From NCBI GenBank assembly GCA_000697055.1, contig JNDT01002340.1:58399-122398 (forward strand): a stretch of 64,000 nucleotides of DNA. The letters run 5' to 3'. The notes beneath the pieces were generated by a model that was given only the letters and a program-made list of their open reading frames with translations, did not search any database and was not told the DNA's origin. The translations under genes were made by a program, and so were the position numbers. Positions 52,539 to 62,647 of the stretch are shown piece after piece (position 1 is the first letter of the stretch; every line of letters starts with the position of its first letter). Source of the DNA: Saksenaea vasiformis B4078 (lineage: Eukaryota > Mucoromycota > Mucoromycetes > Mucorales > Saksenaeaceae).

Positions 52539-53363
52539 ATGCTTCGATCGTTAAGGTGAGCTCGTTATTTGCTTCATTCTGATGGAATTAAACGATTAAT
52601 AGTGTACGATCCTGGCGTGCTCTGAATGCATCACGACCGATGCCACGCCGCTGTCTTGCGACGTCCTCAACGCAGCCACCGCCCCCTGCGCGTAAACCCA
52701 GTTCAATTATTTCGCAGCAGACTGCCAAAGAATGGAAAGAGCTGTCTACTCCACAAAAAGGTAGCCTACGCTATGTGCCGTAACCACAACTTAGCATTTC
52801 TCAGTTGTTGCTGCTTCAAAGGCCACGGTTAATGTCGGTGTGATCCTTACGGGTGTCGTCATTACAGGCGCTCTCGTCTACTTTGTTACTTCTGAGCTGT
52901 TTGGATCCCAGAGTTCTACGGGTATCTTTTCAGACGCCGTTGATCGTGTTCGAAAAAATGAGGAAGCAAGTAAAACCAAAAGAGAAGAGAAAAGAGAAAG
53001 AACAAGAAAAAAGCTGACTTATTTCGTGTAGCTTGTGGAACTCCTGGGTGAGCCAATTAAAGGTCATGGAGAACCCAGCCGTAATCGTATGAAGCGTAAC
53101 CGACGTATTCGATATCAAATCGTCAATGACCAGCAAGGCGAGCCCCATCTGTTCATGCGATTTTATGTTGAAGGACCTAACAACGAAGGCACAGGCATGT
53201 TGGAGATGATTAAGGTGACGTAAATAAGGAAAGATGCGATTGGAAGTGAACTGACGATGGCGTGCAGGATGAAAAGGGTAAATGGCAGTACAAGCAATTG
53301 TTTGTAGATGTACCTGGACAAGGTTATCCATCCCGCAGGATCCACTTGGAAGCTAGCGCATAA
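52539..53363 (+). CDS. TIM21: Mitochondrial import protein Tim21
   Basis: Five coding exons (52539-52555, 52603-52760, 52805-52965, 53032-53214, 53268-53363) give 204 aa. The protein starts with an Arg/Ser-rich mitochondrial presequence (MLRSSVRSWRALNASRPMPR, cleavage likely near RRCLATSS), then a single membrane span (VNVGVILTGVVITGALVYFV). The intermembrane-space domain follows: LLGEPIKGHGEPSRNRM, then YQIVNDQQGEPHLFMRFYVEG, QYKQLFVDVPGQ. Tim21 links the TOM complex to TIM23 and to respiratory complexes during presequence import. The first exon codes for only six residues. Intron 3 (52966-53031) starts GCAAGT; only this GC-AG splice keeps the conserved frame. Confidence 0.93.
52966..53031 (+). 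other. GC-AG intron in TIM21
   Basis: The donor is GAA|GCAAGT and the acceptor GTGTAG|CTT; splicing in phase 0 joins VRKNEE to LVELLGEPIKG, which is conserved in Tim21. The GT four bases further on would break the frame. Confidence 0.75.
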
Positions 53364-54319
53364 TAAAGTCATTGGTATATAATAGGTTAAGATACCATTT
53401 AGGAAAGCATCAGATAATTGATAAGATAACTTTCAATCTATGAAAGACAGAAAGTAGGATAAGCATGTGACAATCTGTTTTCAGAAAAATTGTCAAGCTT
53501 TTCTTTTTTAGGATCCTTCTTACTAATGGGAAGTGCGATGATGAGCAATTGAACACCTTCATCAAGTAAACCTAAAAAATGATGCTTGGACCATGCTTCT
53601 GATGAGATGTATCAGCGTCATGCATGCGACTGGGCGGCATGCATGTCTCAATCACTTCTTTGCAAGCGTGTATCACGAGCATTCGCAGGAAGGGTTGTGG
53701 AGGAAACAAATCAGCAATATGCGAAAGTCCTTACGGTATGCAAAAGGATAATGTATATTAGTTCAAGCAGCGAAATGATCCAAATTATGGTGGATTCTTC
53801 GAATGTGTCTGTACGCTCTACAAAGATTATTCAACTCTGCACTGGATAGACGAGATCCGTTGAAACGCTCGTCCCAACGATGATCTACCTCATGATTCTT
53901 ACTCGACCGCAGTGTTTACTCGTTCCACGTAACCTTGAGTTCTAACATCACGTAATGTATATCAACATGAATCACGCATTATCTAAAGAAAAAGAAGAAC
54001 TTGCGCATTGCCATCTGAACTAGTTGCTCTACTTATCCAAAGTTACAATTTATTGAATGAATCTCTACACTAATCTATATAAATTTTGCGCTTGTGAAGA
54101 GCAAGATTGAATATACGGTCATTAGTACATAGACTGACGAAGGCTCATACTCTACTTACATTCAAATTGGTTCCTCAATGTACACGATGTTCATATCGAG
54201 TTGCATAAAGATACATTTGCAGGTGGCAAACGTATGCCATTTTTACTTAACCGCCGCCGACGGCTGTAGCCGGACCCGCGTCATGTCCGGTGAGGCCGGC
54301 AAGAGGGGAATCTAGCAAC
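53364..54319. other. Gene-poor spacer downstream of TIM21
   Basis: A plus-strand frame of 87 codons (53586-53849) has no recognisable motif. A short GC-rich patch at about 54250-54335 stands out from the AT-rich surroundings. Confidence 0.35.
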
Positions 54320-55130
54320 AACCACCGGTGGTGATGCGCACTGTAGAGGACTTGAAGCTGTACAATGTCTGACTATCTATCTGAGCAGATGAATGACACT
54401 AGGCGCACGGCGACATTTGCTTACTTTTATGATTGACGAAAAGCGACATCACAGCCAAAACGATCCGGGACAGAGGTCTTGCAGACTAAATGTCAGACAA
54501 AACAGGCACAAGTAATCGTGGATGTGCATTCTATCAGAAGCACACGCCAGGGAGATTTCTCGAGAAACAAAGCCAAAGAAGAACGAAAGATTATGCGTCC
54601 TTTACATTGCCATCAACCTTGCTATCTAAAACAGATGTTGTAACGGGACGCTGGAACCAATTAATTAGAAGCATATTGCACTTTTAGAGTTGATGCTTCC
54701 TCTGCAAGATTCAAGAGCATGGCATGCAGAAAGAGCTACAATCGACATAGAGTTTATTGGAGCTGACAGCAAACAGTTTAGAACTAGGCCTAAACGTCCC
54801 TATGGTTACCGTGCTCACTGGTTGCCTAATTCGTTAGGTAAAACAAGAATACGCTAAAAAGGCATGTGAAGAAATTGTTGCGGATAGTGCTCTGGAGCAT
54901 AAAACTGTAGAATCGATGAAAAATGGTTTAAGGCGGAAAGAGCACAAAAACAGTATGAAGAGTCGTTCCAATAGTCCTACAAATCTGAACGTGGTAAGCT
55001 AGTCAACGCAGGCTTTTTACTCGTCATCCGAATTTCATCGAGAATCTACACAAAGAAGTGTAACGTTTCAATGGAAAAACTTGTGCTTCCCACAGTCAGT
55101 CAGGAGGATGTAGCATTGAATATGTACTAA
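54320..55130 (+). pseudogene. Decayed gene of unknown identity
   Basis: Coding-like sequence runs along the plus strand but switches frame. First 54430-54687 with one stop (GCAFYQKHTPGRFLEKQSQR). Then 54677-54857 (LPLQDSRAWHAERATIDIEF, then FRTRPKRPYGYRAHWLPNSL). Then, one frame over, 54838-55002 (QEYAKKACEEIVADSALEHK, then TVESMKNGLRRKEHKNS). Residue composition is protein-like in each piece, and no splice sites explain the switches. I read it as a gene remnant with at least two frameshifts. I cannot name the parent family. Confidence 0.4.
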
Positions 55131-55377
55131 GATAGGCGTGAGAGGATGGAGATGCAGAATGTAACATCCAATGACCGGGTGTCCTAAACATATATATTTT
55201 TATATGGGTATAGAAAGAAGGAGTAACGCAGACTATCTGCGATGATGTCGCGTTTGTTATTAAAATAATCAAAGCCCAGAGCATGAAAAAAGGGCCTAAT
55301 CTCTGGTGCGCGGTACTACTCTATTTAAGTTTGTTATTCTTTTCCATGATCGCTGCGGAATGAAAATGTTAGAGCAG
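55131..55377. other. Upstream region of the PB1 gene
   Basis: AT-rich sequence before the TATA box of the next gene; nothing else is recognisable. Confidence 0.35.
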
Positions 55378-55386
55378 TATAAATAG
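55378..55386 (+). promoter_or_regulatory. TATA box of the coiled-coil/PB1 gene
   Basis: TATAAATAG lies 133 bp before the start codon. A CA-rich, G-poor leader (about 55425-55518) follows, as expected for a fungal 5' UTR. Confidence 0.6.
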
Positions 55387-55518
55387 CGCAGGCATAAACT
55401 TGGTACATTTGTCTTTTTCAGCAACTGAAACACACACAACGCTCAAACAACATAGACACGCTCTGTCACCCTACTCACTCCTATTAACAGCCATATACAA
55501 CTACATATATATACGCAT

Positions 55519-56819
55519 ATGATCTACATTTTTTCCAACGACCCATGCAAAGAAACAACGTGTGAAAAAGATCCTAAAGAGCCCGAACAACCACAACTTC
55601 ATATAGTTGATCAGGAAGAAAATGACGACGAATCCACATCGTCGTTATCAGAAGGAGAAGAAGATTGTTTACAGCTGATGGGAACTGCAGAAGAGTACAT
55701 TAAGCAGTGTTTAGGAACCACCACAATGTTACAGCAAGAAAATACAGAAAGCGAGCCTGTTCAAAACGACTTGGAGGCAAAGGTGAAGTTGTTGGAGGAG
55801 CGATACCTCTGCGCGCGGGAAGTTAATCATGCGTTACTCGGTGAGCTGAAGCGGTTAAAGGTGGCGTTTGATGAAGACTTGGAGGCCAAAGTTACGTGGG
55901 CCTATGCACAATACCGACAACGATTGAAGAAAAAAGACATATGCATTGAGAAGGCAAAAGAAAATATCGCGAAACTGGAAATGCAACTCAAATGGTTAGA
56001 GCAGGAACTCTGTGCGATTGAGGCTGCGAAAGAGAAACAAGTTCAAAATCCGAACGATGACACTGAATTTCGTGTACCATACATAGTTGTGTTAAAGGTG
56101 TTTTTGAACGATGACCCATGCTGCCGCGTACATACGTTTTATGGAAATGACTATCCCTTAAGTTATAGTGGTCTACGGGAAAAGGTATAGCTTTCTAATG
56201 CAAACATTTTTGTTTGGTAACGTGCACACAGGTACGGCAATTCTACGGTTTGGCATCAGACAAGTTTGACGTGATGTATACGGACCGGGATAACGATACG
56301 ATATTAATATCAGACTATCACTCATACCGTGATGCGGTTGAGCGATGTGATCGATGGGAAAGAAATGACTGTAAAGCGATTCTGCGGCTTCAGGTCGCAA
56401 CCGATTCAGGCTTGACAAATCGTTCTCCATATACTCACTCTGATAATAACCGACATATGAAGCTACGCCACACAGAGCAAGAAGAATCGTCTGTGTATGA
56501 TATGGTTACAGATGACGATCCACTTGTCGATTGCGCAACAACGACATCTTATCCATACAGATCAGCAACTTGTCAGCTTACTTCGAGCGACAACCTAATT
56601 TACTCCCAACCAGCTGCGGATGTAGAAATGCGCTCTGCAGCTGGTTCAACCTCTCGCTCGGTAACCAATACAAGTTCATCAGACGACAGCTGTCAACAGT
56701 CTATCGTAGACATACAATCATGCTACAGTATTTGGACCTATGGTGGCGCATCCTCTACACCCCGTCCAGAAGAGATAGAGTCCATCTGCATTATCGATAG
56801 TACAGATCATCTTCTTTGA
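55519..56819 (+). CDS. Coiled-coil protein with a PB1 domain, function unknown
   Basis: Two exons (55519-56184, 56232-56819) give 417 aa. An acidic N-terminus leads to a coiled coil (about residues 80-180, with LEEKYLC-like heptads such as EAKVKLLEERYLCAREVNHA). A PB1-type domain spans the intron: basic start VVLKVFLNDD, then LREKVRQFYGL, and the acidic OPCA loop YTDRDNDTILISDYHSYRDA. The beta-1 Lys and the acidic loop suggest that both faces for PB1-PB1 pairing exist. The tail is Ser/Thr-rich and disordered. PB1 domains assemble signalling scaffolds (Bem1/Cdc24, p62, p67phox), but the remaining architecture matches none that I know. Transcription converges with GLO3. Confidence 0.82.
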
Positions 56820-57861
56820 GAGTTCAATCACCATTTTTATTTGTTTTTGTATAAAAACAACAAAAACAACAAAAAAGAAACAAGAGATCATGGCATATCA
56901 ATAAATAAGTGCTTACTATATTACAAGCAGAATTGTGCCACATTAGATAGTAGAGCGGCACCATAACATACGATATGGAGTTAATCGCATATGGATATGC
57001 GACCAGTTTTTCCTGGAGTGATATGATTGCTAAGTTAAGAAATGACAGCGCGCTTTTTTTACTCTTGATCTATGCATTTTGAAAAGAAGTCGATCTTCAA
57101 ACAATACATATAAAGCACAAGCATAAAAATGGAAAGCGCCCCACATTTACACGTAGATTAACACAGGAACGTTCTAACATCAGTGTATCGTGTGGACACG
57201 CAGGCAAAAGGAGAATGCATAGATGAGAAGATAAAATTTAATGCATTTATCAGAAACCTTGTGGAGGTAGGGTATGCATCTGCCGCATGAGATCCATTAG
57301 CCAAGGGGACGGGATAGTCTGGGTCAACAAATGCGTCTTGTGGTAACTGCCCCTTACAACACGTGCGGAACGATGGTGATATTCAAACCAATGTCTTTTT
57401 CTACTTGTTTTGTGTAATGACCTAGATCTTCATAGCACGACATGGGTTATGTTCGATGGCAATACTTCAAAAAAGGAAAGACTGGGATTTTCTTATACGT
57501 ATGATTCGTTGGTCGCCAAAATAATTTGTTGATTAAAGAATGCTGCATGAGGATGCATCATCACGGACATCTTCGTGCCACATGAAATCCTCATCGCAGA
57601 TGGGTAAAAAAAGAAAAAAAGCAATAGTCACTACGTTGTCGGTGAGCGCGGACCAACCTTCGTCTGTTATCGACACAAGCATCGTGATAATTCTTCAATG
57701 TTGTTGCGACTCGTTGAAATTGAAAAAAGAAGTGAATTCATGTCGAAGTTTAATATACATTCCAGATGGGAGCTTGACCAACGGTCAGAGTACATCAACA
57801 GATTACCAGTAAACGGAGTTTGCCGTTTCATTGGGGGTTGGGGAATCAAAAATAGGAACTG
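56820..57861. other. Spacer between convergent PB1 gene and GLO3
   Basis: The two 3' ends face each other over about 1 kb. A minus-strand run at about 57360-57190 is open (GQLPQDAFVDPDYPVPLANG) and reads like protein, but it could not be joined to any exon. Otherwise empty. Confidence 0.4.
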
Positions 57862-59423
57862 CTAGAAGCCGTATCTCGTGGCTCGGCGTTCATTGCCATC
57901 TTTCTAGAGAAATTTATGAATGCCGTTGCTAGAAAGTACAAATAAAAAGATTTGATCAAAATCAGGATCCCATTTTTTGGGAGAAAAGCGATAGTTACCT
58001 CCATTTCCGACAAAACTCGTTGAAGCTTAAACCCAATCTCACCGTTAGAAAGAGAGGCCCCTATCGTCACTGAAATATGCTTACCTTGGCTGCGCCTTTA
58101 CTTGCTACGGATAACAGCTTCTTTGAAAAAGGCGTTGAATTCGTGGTGTTGGTACGTCGATAAGTGCCTGTACTGCGTACATAACCTCCTGCAACGTCAT
58201 TATTGATGTGTTCTTCTCTTCGACCAAAATATTGGTCGGATGAAATGCTCGTTGCGCTCTGAAACTGAGCCAGTCGTGCTGTATTAAGTGCGGCTTGCTG
58301 CGGGTCATACTCATTTCGTCCAAAATATTGATCAGATGAAATCGATTTTGCGTCGCCAAACCGATCGCGCGCAAACGTAGGTTCGTCACCATCTGAGGCA
58401 CTTGATTTTGTCACTCGCTTTTCCTTTGTCTTGTTTGCTACGTAACGAGTCCCCATTCCTAACCTATCCATCCCGGGTTCAGCGGGTTCAGCAGGTTCAG
58501 CAGGTTCAACAGCTTCAGCAGGTTTATATTCTAGCCTTGAAGAGATGGCTTGTCGTGGCGGTGGATCGGACACTCGCTCGGCAACGCAGACAGGTGGAGG
58601 AGGCGGCGATGATGGGGTGTTGTTTTGTGCTTCGCGTGCCTCCGCTGCTTCGTAGTTAAATGTCTCCATCTGAGTTTTACGAATACCCAAACGGGATGCA
58701 CCTTTCGTGGCCGGCTTTGGTCGGTATGATGACATGCGTTTCGTGGTTGCGTTACCAACATCCTTCTTATCCTCCCATTGTGCAAAGAAATCATCGTCTG
58801 TCTGGAAATTGTCTGTGTGCTTTGTGGGTAACGGTGTTGTATCTATATCTATTAACAGGTCGTTTTCGATCGGTTGTATTAAATCGCTGATCAGATCCTC
58901 GGTAGGGACCGTTTGTTCCAACGTTGATGTAGGTGTCTGGCTTTTTACTTTGCTTTGCAGTTGTCGTTTATACTGTTCCGCCATTCTGCTTGTGTACTTG
59001 GTCTGGATATCACTGGAGGAAATCCTCTTCGCAAAACCTTCATACGCTGCTTGGTTCCCTCCATATTTCATCATGTCGAGTTGTTCCTGTGTCCAACTAT
59101 CGAGCAATGTTGACCTAACCCAAACTACATGTCAATTCAGCCATCCGACACAATGAATACGTCTCTCGTTAACATACTTTACAAAACTGATGTGGACACC
59201 GAGATTCCGGTGAAGTGCGGCACAATCTTGGCATAGATAGATTCCATAGGTGACGGAAGTCCATGATGGGCTTTTTGCTCGGCAATCGAAACAAGACTGT
59301 AATTATCATGATGTTGGCGATTCAGGCTGGATTATCTTCTCATATGCTTACTTTGTTGTGTTTGGCTTGTAATAACGTTTTAAAGGTCTGTGATACTTCG
59401 TCCTTAGCAATGTGGGGGTTCAT
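57862..59423 (-). CDS. GLO3: Arf GTPase-activating protein Glo3 (ARFGAP2/3 type)
   Basis: Five coding exons (59423-59352, 59296-59178, 59114-58085, 58025-57999, 57903-57862) give 429 aa. The ArfGAP zinc finger is complete: CFDC, 16 residues, CQDC, then the arginine finger in [14 protein letters not shown], followed by [17 protein letters not shown]. The C-terminal half has two Glo3 motifs, [15 protein letters not shown] and [11 protein letters not shown], and ends in an amphipathic helix [20 protein letters not shown] closing on RYGF. Glo3 removes COPI coats by stimulating GTP hydrolysis on Arf1 in Golgi-to-ER traffic. A short Ala-Glu-Pro repeat ([12 protein letters not shown]) sits in the linker. 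The last two exons are tiny (27 and 42 bp) and were chosen because they keep the frame and match the usual C-terminus. Confidence 0.93.
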
Positions 59424-59636
59424 TTGCAAGAAGGAGATTTAACGACAAAGAGAAAGCGTGCTCGCGCCGTTGCAGTGGTGCCACCTGAGGATAGATAGTT
59501 TTATTCTCCGCTTGTACGACTTTGGCAGACAATACGGCTCTCTCTTTTTTATATATTGCGTGCAAAATTCAGACAGTAATGAAATGGGAAGGTAATGACT
59601 AAGCTAGTTTCTTTCACATGAAAAAGGGGTGATACC

Positions 59637-60920
59637 TTAGTAGGGCTGTTCATAAAGCTGATATTGTTGGTTGTAGGGTGAATGCTGTGGTTGAGGAGGG
59701 GGTTGATGTTGCATCGGTTGATGATGTGGTGGATATGGATGTGCGTAGTTTTGAGATAACTCATCTTCTCCCAAAAGCTCTTTGACCTCCCATACATTCT
59801 GTTTTGATCCAACTGAGAACTCTAGATCTTCCTTGGTAATGGAATCCCAGTACTTGTACACCATCATAACGGCCAACAGTGTACAAATTGTTCCGAAAAA
59901 CAGGCCGTCGACGTAGTGCTTGACTTGGTCACAGATAAGAACAGAGAAGATATACATGAGCACCTGCCCAACAATAAAAAACGCAGTGCCGAATAAGATG
60001 TCTCCCAAAGGCCAACGATCATCCAGCGTGTTGACCACAAGAATGATCTGGGAAATCACGTAGATAACAAAGGCTGCGCCATTGATGATGAAATAAAATG
60101 CCCACAGAACTCCTTGACTTTTGTATGAAAAAGGTCCAATACCCTGGAAAGTTGCGATAGCAATGAAACCAACAACAAGGAGAATGATAAAGGAGCTGAT
60201 ACGGATAGACTATTGCATGTGTAATTAGTACCCTGTGTTCAAGTTCCCATTTCAGCAGCATAGATATACATACCCAAAGTGATAACGGTGTACCATCTTC
60301 TGCAAACTGGAAACCCACAAATCCGTTAAGAAGTAAACACCAGAACGTAGCGCTTATCAAGCCGATATGCACTGCGGTAAACCACTATCAACGGGAATCA
60401 GTTGTCATTCTTCCCCGATTGACATCTTTTCTATATTTACTCACAGGATAGACACTAGATGATGTGGGAATGATGCCAGTGATCAACAACATCTCCAGAA
60501 AGACGGTGACCATGTAAAGATAGAAAAACATGACAATTTCCTTTCTACCTGTAGAAAATTAAGCATGAGTAAAGAAAATGAGCAGATTCGCGCCGGGACT
60601 TACCCACAGCTGTGTATTTTGATCGGATATGATAAATCATAATTGCCGCCATGATGATGGCAACGATATCAATGATGAGTGTCGCTATTGCAGGAAAAGG
60701 AGGGGAGTTCAGTAATCTCCGTCATGATCCGCTTAGTTTGAGAAAAAGAAAAAAAGGTACCAGGTTGAAAAATCAAGTTGCCAGCAAGGTCTACGTTACG
60801 GGAATAGCACACGGGTTCGATACCGTCATGTTGACCAATGAGAGGACAAAGACTCAGGGCAATGGTCTGACAGATGCCATTGAAGCTGAATGCTTCGAAT
60901 TTAAACGTGATATTGACCAT
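59637..60920 (-). CDS. CHS7: Chitin synthase export chaperone Chs7
   Basis: Five coding exons (60920-60761, 60684-60604, 60548-60445, 60384-60274, 60209-59637) give 342 aa. It is an ER membrane protein that lets chitin synthase III (Chs3-type) leave the ER. Hallmarks: a lumenal start with [20 protein letters not shown], several membrane spans ([18 protein letters not shown] followed by [66 protein letters not shown]), and the C-terminal block [20 protein letters not shown]. The tail is Pro/Gln/His/Tyr-rich. All exons join in phase. The start matches the family, whose N-terminus precedes the conserved Cys pair. Confidence 0.93.
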
Positions 60921-61811
60921 GATGGGCTGATGAGTTTATTTTCAGGTTCGGTCTTTACAATATGCGACGGTAATGAAGGAAAGTCAGAGATGAGAAGAAC
61001 GAGATTTCCCCAACGACCAATGTAAATGCAGAACAGACGGAAACAAGAAAGAAAGGAAATATATGTATGTAAGCCAAACGGGCAAGGGAAATCCTGAAAG
61101 TCTAGGTCTGGAGTGGGGTCGATCACACACTTGAACACCCTGATCAAATATAGAAAAATCAATTTTCTAAAATACTGACCAATCATTTAATCATTTGCAG
61201 GATGATATACTCAAGTTTCTTTTTTTATTTTTCGTTTCTCTTATTGAACAATATGTACAATTGTGCAACGCCAAAGTCGTCTCGTCTTCCAGGTTGCAAT
61301 ATCTCAGCGCCCATTCAGCGAAACCGGCTTATTAGCATTAACGTAATCAATCTGAGAACGGCGAGAGGGAGTTGACAAACAACTCGATAAGCTCTTCTTC
61401 ATGGAGCAAATCTCGTTTCATCGACAACTAAACGTCGTCAGCACATCTCCGTTTACAATCATATTAAACCCCGACATGGTTCCGCCACTCCTTTCGAAGT
61501 CTTTTTTGTCTTGATACAAATTGTGGTTTGATCCGAAATCTTGCAAATGCAACCGAACTTACAAATAGTGCAGTTCAATAACTACTTTAAAAAAACGTTT
61601 CGCTTTTTTTCATTTCTTTCTTTTCTGAAATCTACTGTTTTTCCCAAAATGAATGTCGCAAAGGAGAGGAAAAAAATGTCGTTAGCGAACTACAAAAATG
61701 GAAATTGCCAGTCGTTCCCATGACAACACTTGTTGACTCCATTCCGACTTCCAATGTGGTAATAGCCCTATGATATTCAAATCTTTCTAAGCCGCGCACC
61801 GTGGAAGTATT
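60921..61811. other. Spacer between CHS7 and the retroelement
   Basis: The left part is the CHS7 promoter. The right part (from somewhere after about 61200) is probably the non-coding end of the DIRS-like element, including any terminal repeat, but I could not set its border because the other end is outside the window. Confidence 0.4.
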
Positions 61812-62647
61812 ATGAACGATTCTGAAAATGTGGAAACCTCTCCCATATCCAATATCCCACTTTCGGCAGAGCAACTCGAAGCACTCTACAACGAGTTCGC
61901 TAGAAATTCAGGTTCGAGGAACAACAATCTCGAAACCAAAGAGCAGAACTCCCGTACGAGATATTTTCAGAGATGGAACACTCTGAAAAAGGAGAGTTAC
62001 AAAGGAACATTAAGAAATACACAAACAATGTACCACAATATACAGGAGGAAACTGGACAGTTGCAGAGTCCATCAACAAAGTCTTTATTAACGACCTTAA
62101 GAGATACAAAGTGGACGCCAATCAATTGGTCTCGTCCAGATACAATGACGCCGACAAGTTACGGGTTGCTGCGCGAGCAGCAACCGAAATCTATGACCAA
62201 CTTCAGTTTATTGCGGAACGAGGAGGTGGTCCCTCCGATGAAGAAATCATTTTGCAAAGCATCGAACAACTCAAACGTCTGGCGGTTTTCGGTTTCGCCA
62301 CGGCAAAAGATATTGATACAGAAGCAAAAGACCTGGCTACAAAGGCACTACGTTTACCATCCGCAGTCAGATATCTCGACGACAAAACCGACGATGGCAA
62401 AAAGATGGCATTCTCTCCCGAATTTGTGCAAACAGTTACGAAAGCAAAATTCGAAGCTTCAATTATCCGCCAGGCCACCTCGAACAACAGTCGCGGATAT
62501 AACCAATACCAAGGATTAACGCGAGGAGGTCTCTACCGACAAAAGAACTTTGGAGGAAGACGCTTTTTTGGCCGACAACGCCAGTACGCCGCACCAACAA
62601 CACAGACCCAGTCAACGATCCAAAACTCTCCAAAACAGAATCAATAA
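61812..62647 (+). pseudogene. Gag-like ORF of a DIRS-like element, with a frameshift
   Basis: The N-terminal part (SNIPLSAEQLEALYNEFARN) is in one frame from 61812. The rest (EMEHSEKGELQRNIKKY, then ATAKDIDTEAKDLATKALRL) is in another, ending at 62647, so a small indel lies near 61930-61970. The second part is a helical, charged protein with a Gly/Arg/Gln-rich C-terminus (RGGLYRQKNFGGRRFFGRQR) that may bind nucleic acid; no CCHC knuckle is visible. It overlaps the polymerase frame by about 98 bp. Confidence 0.6.
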
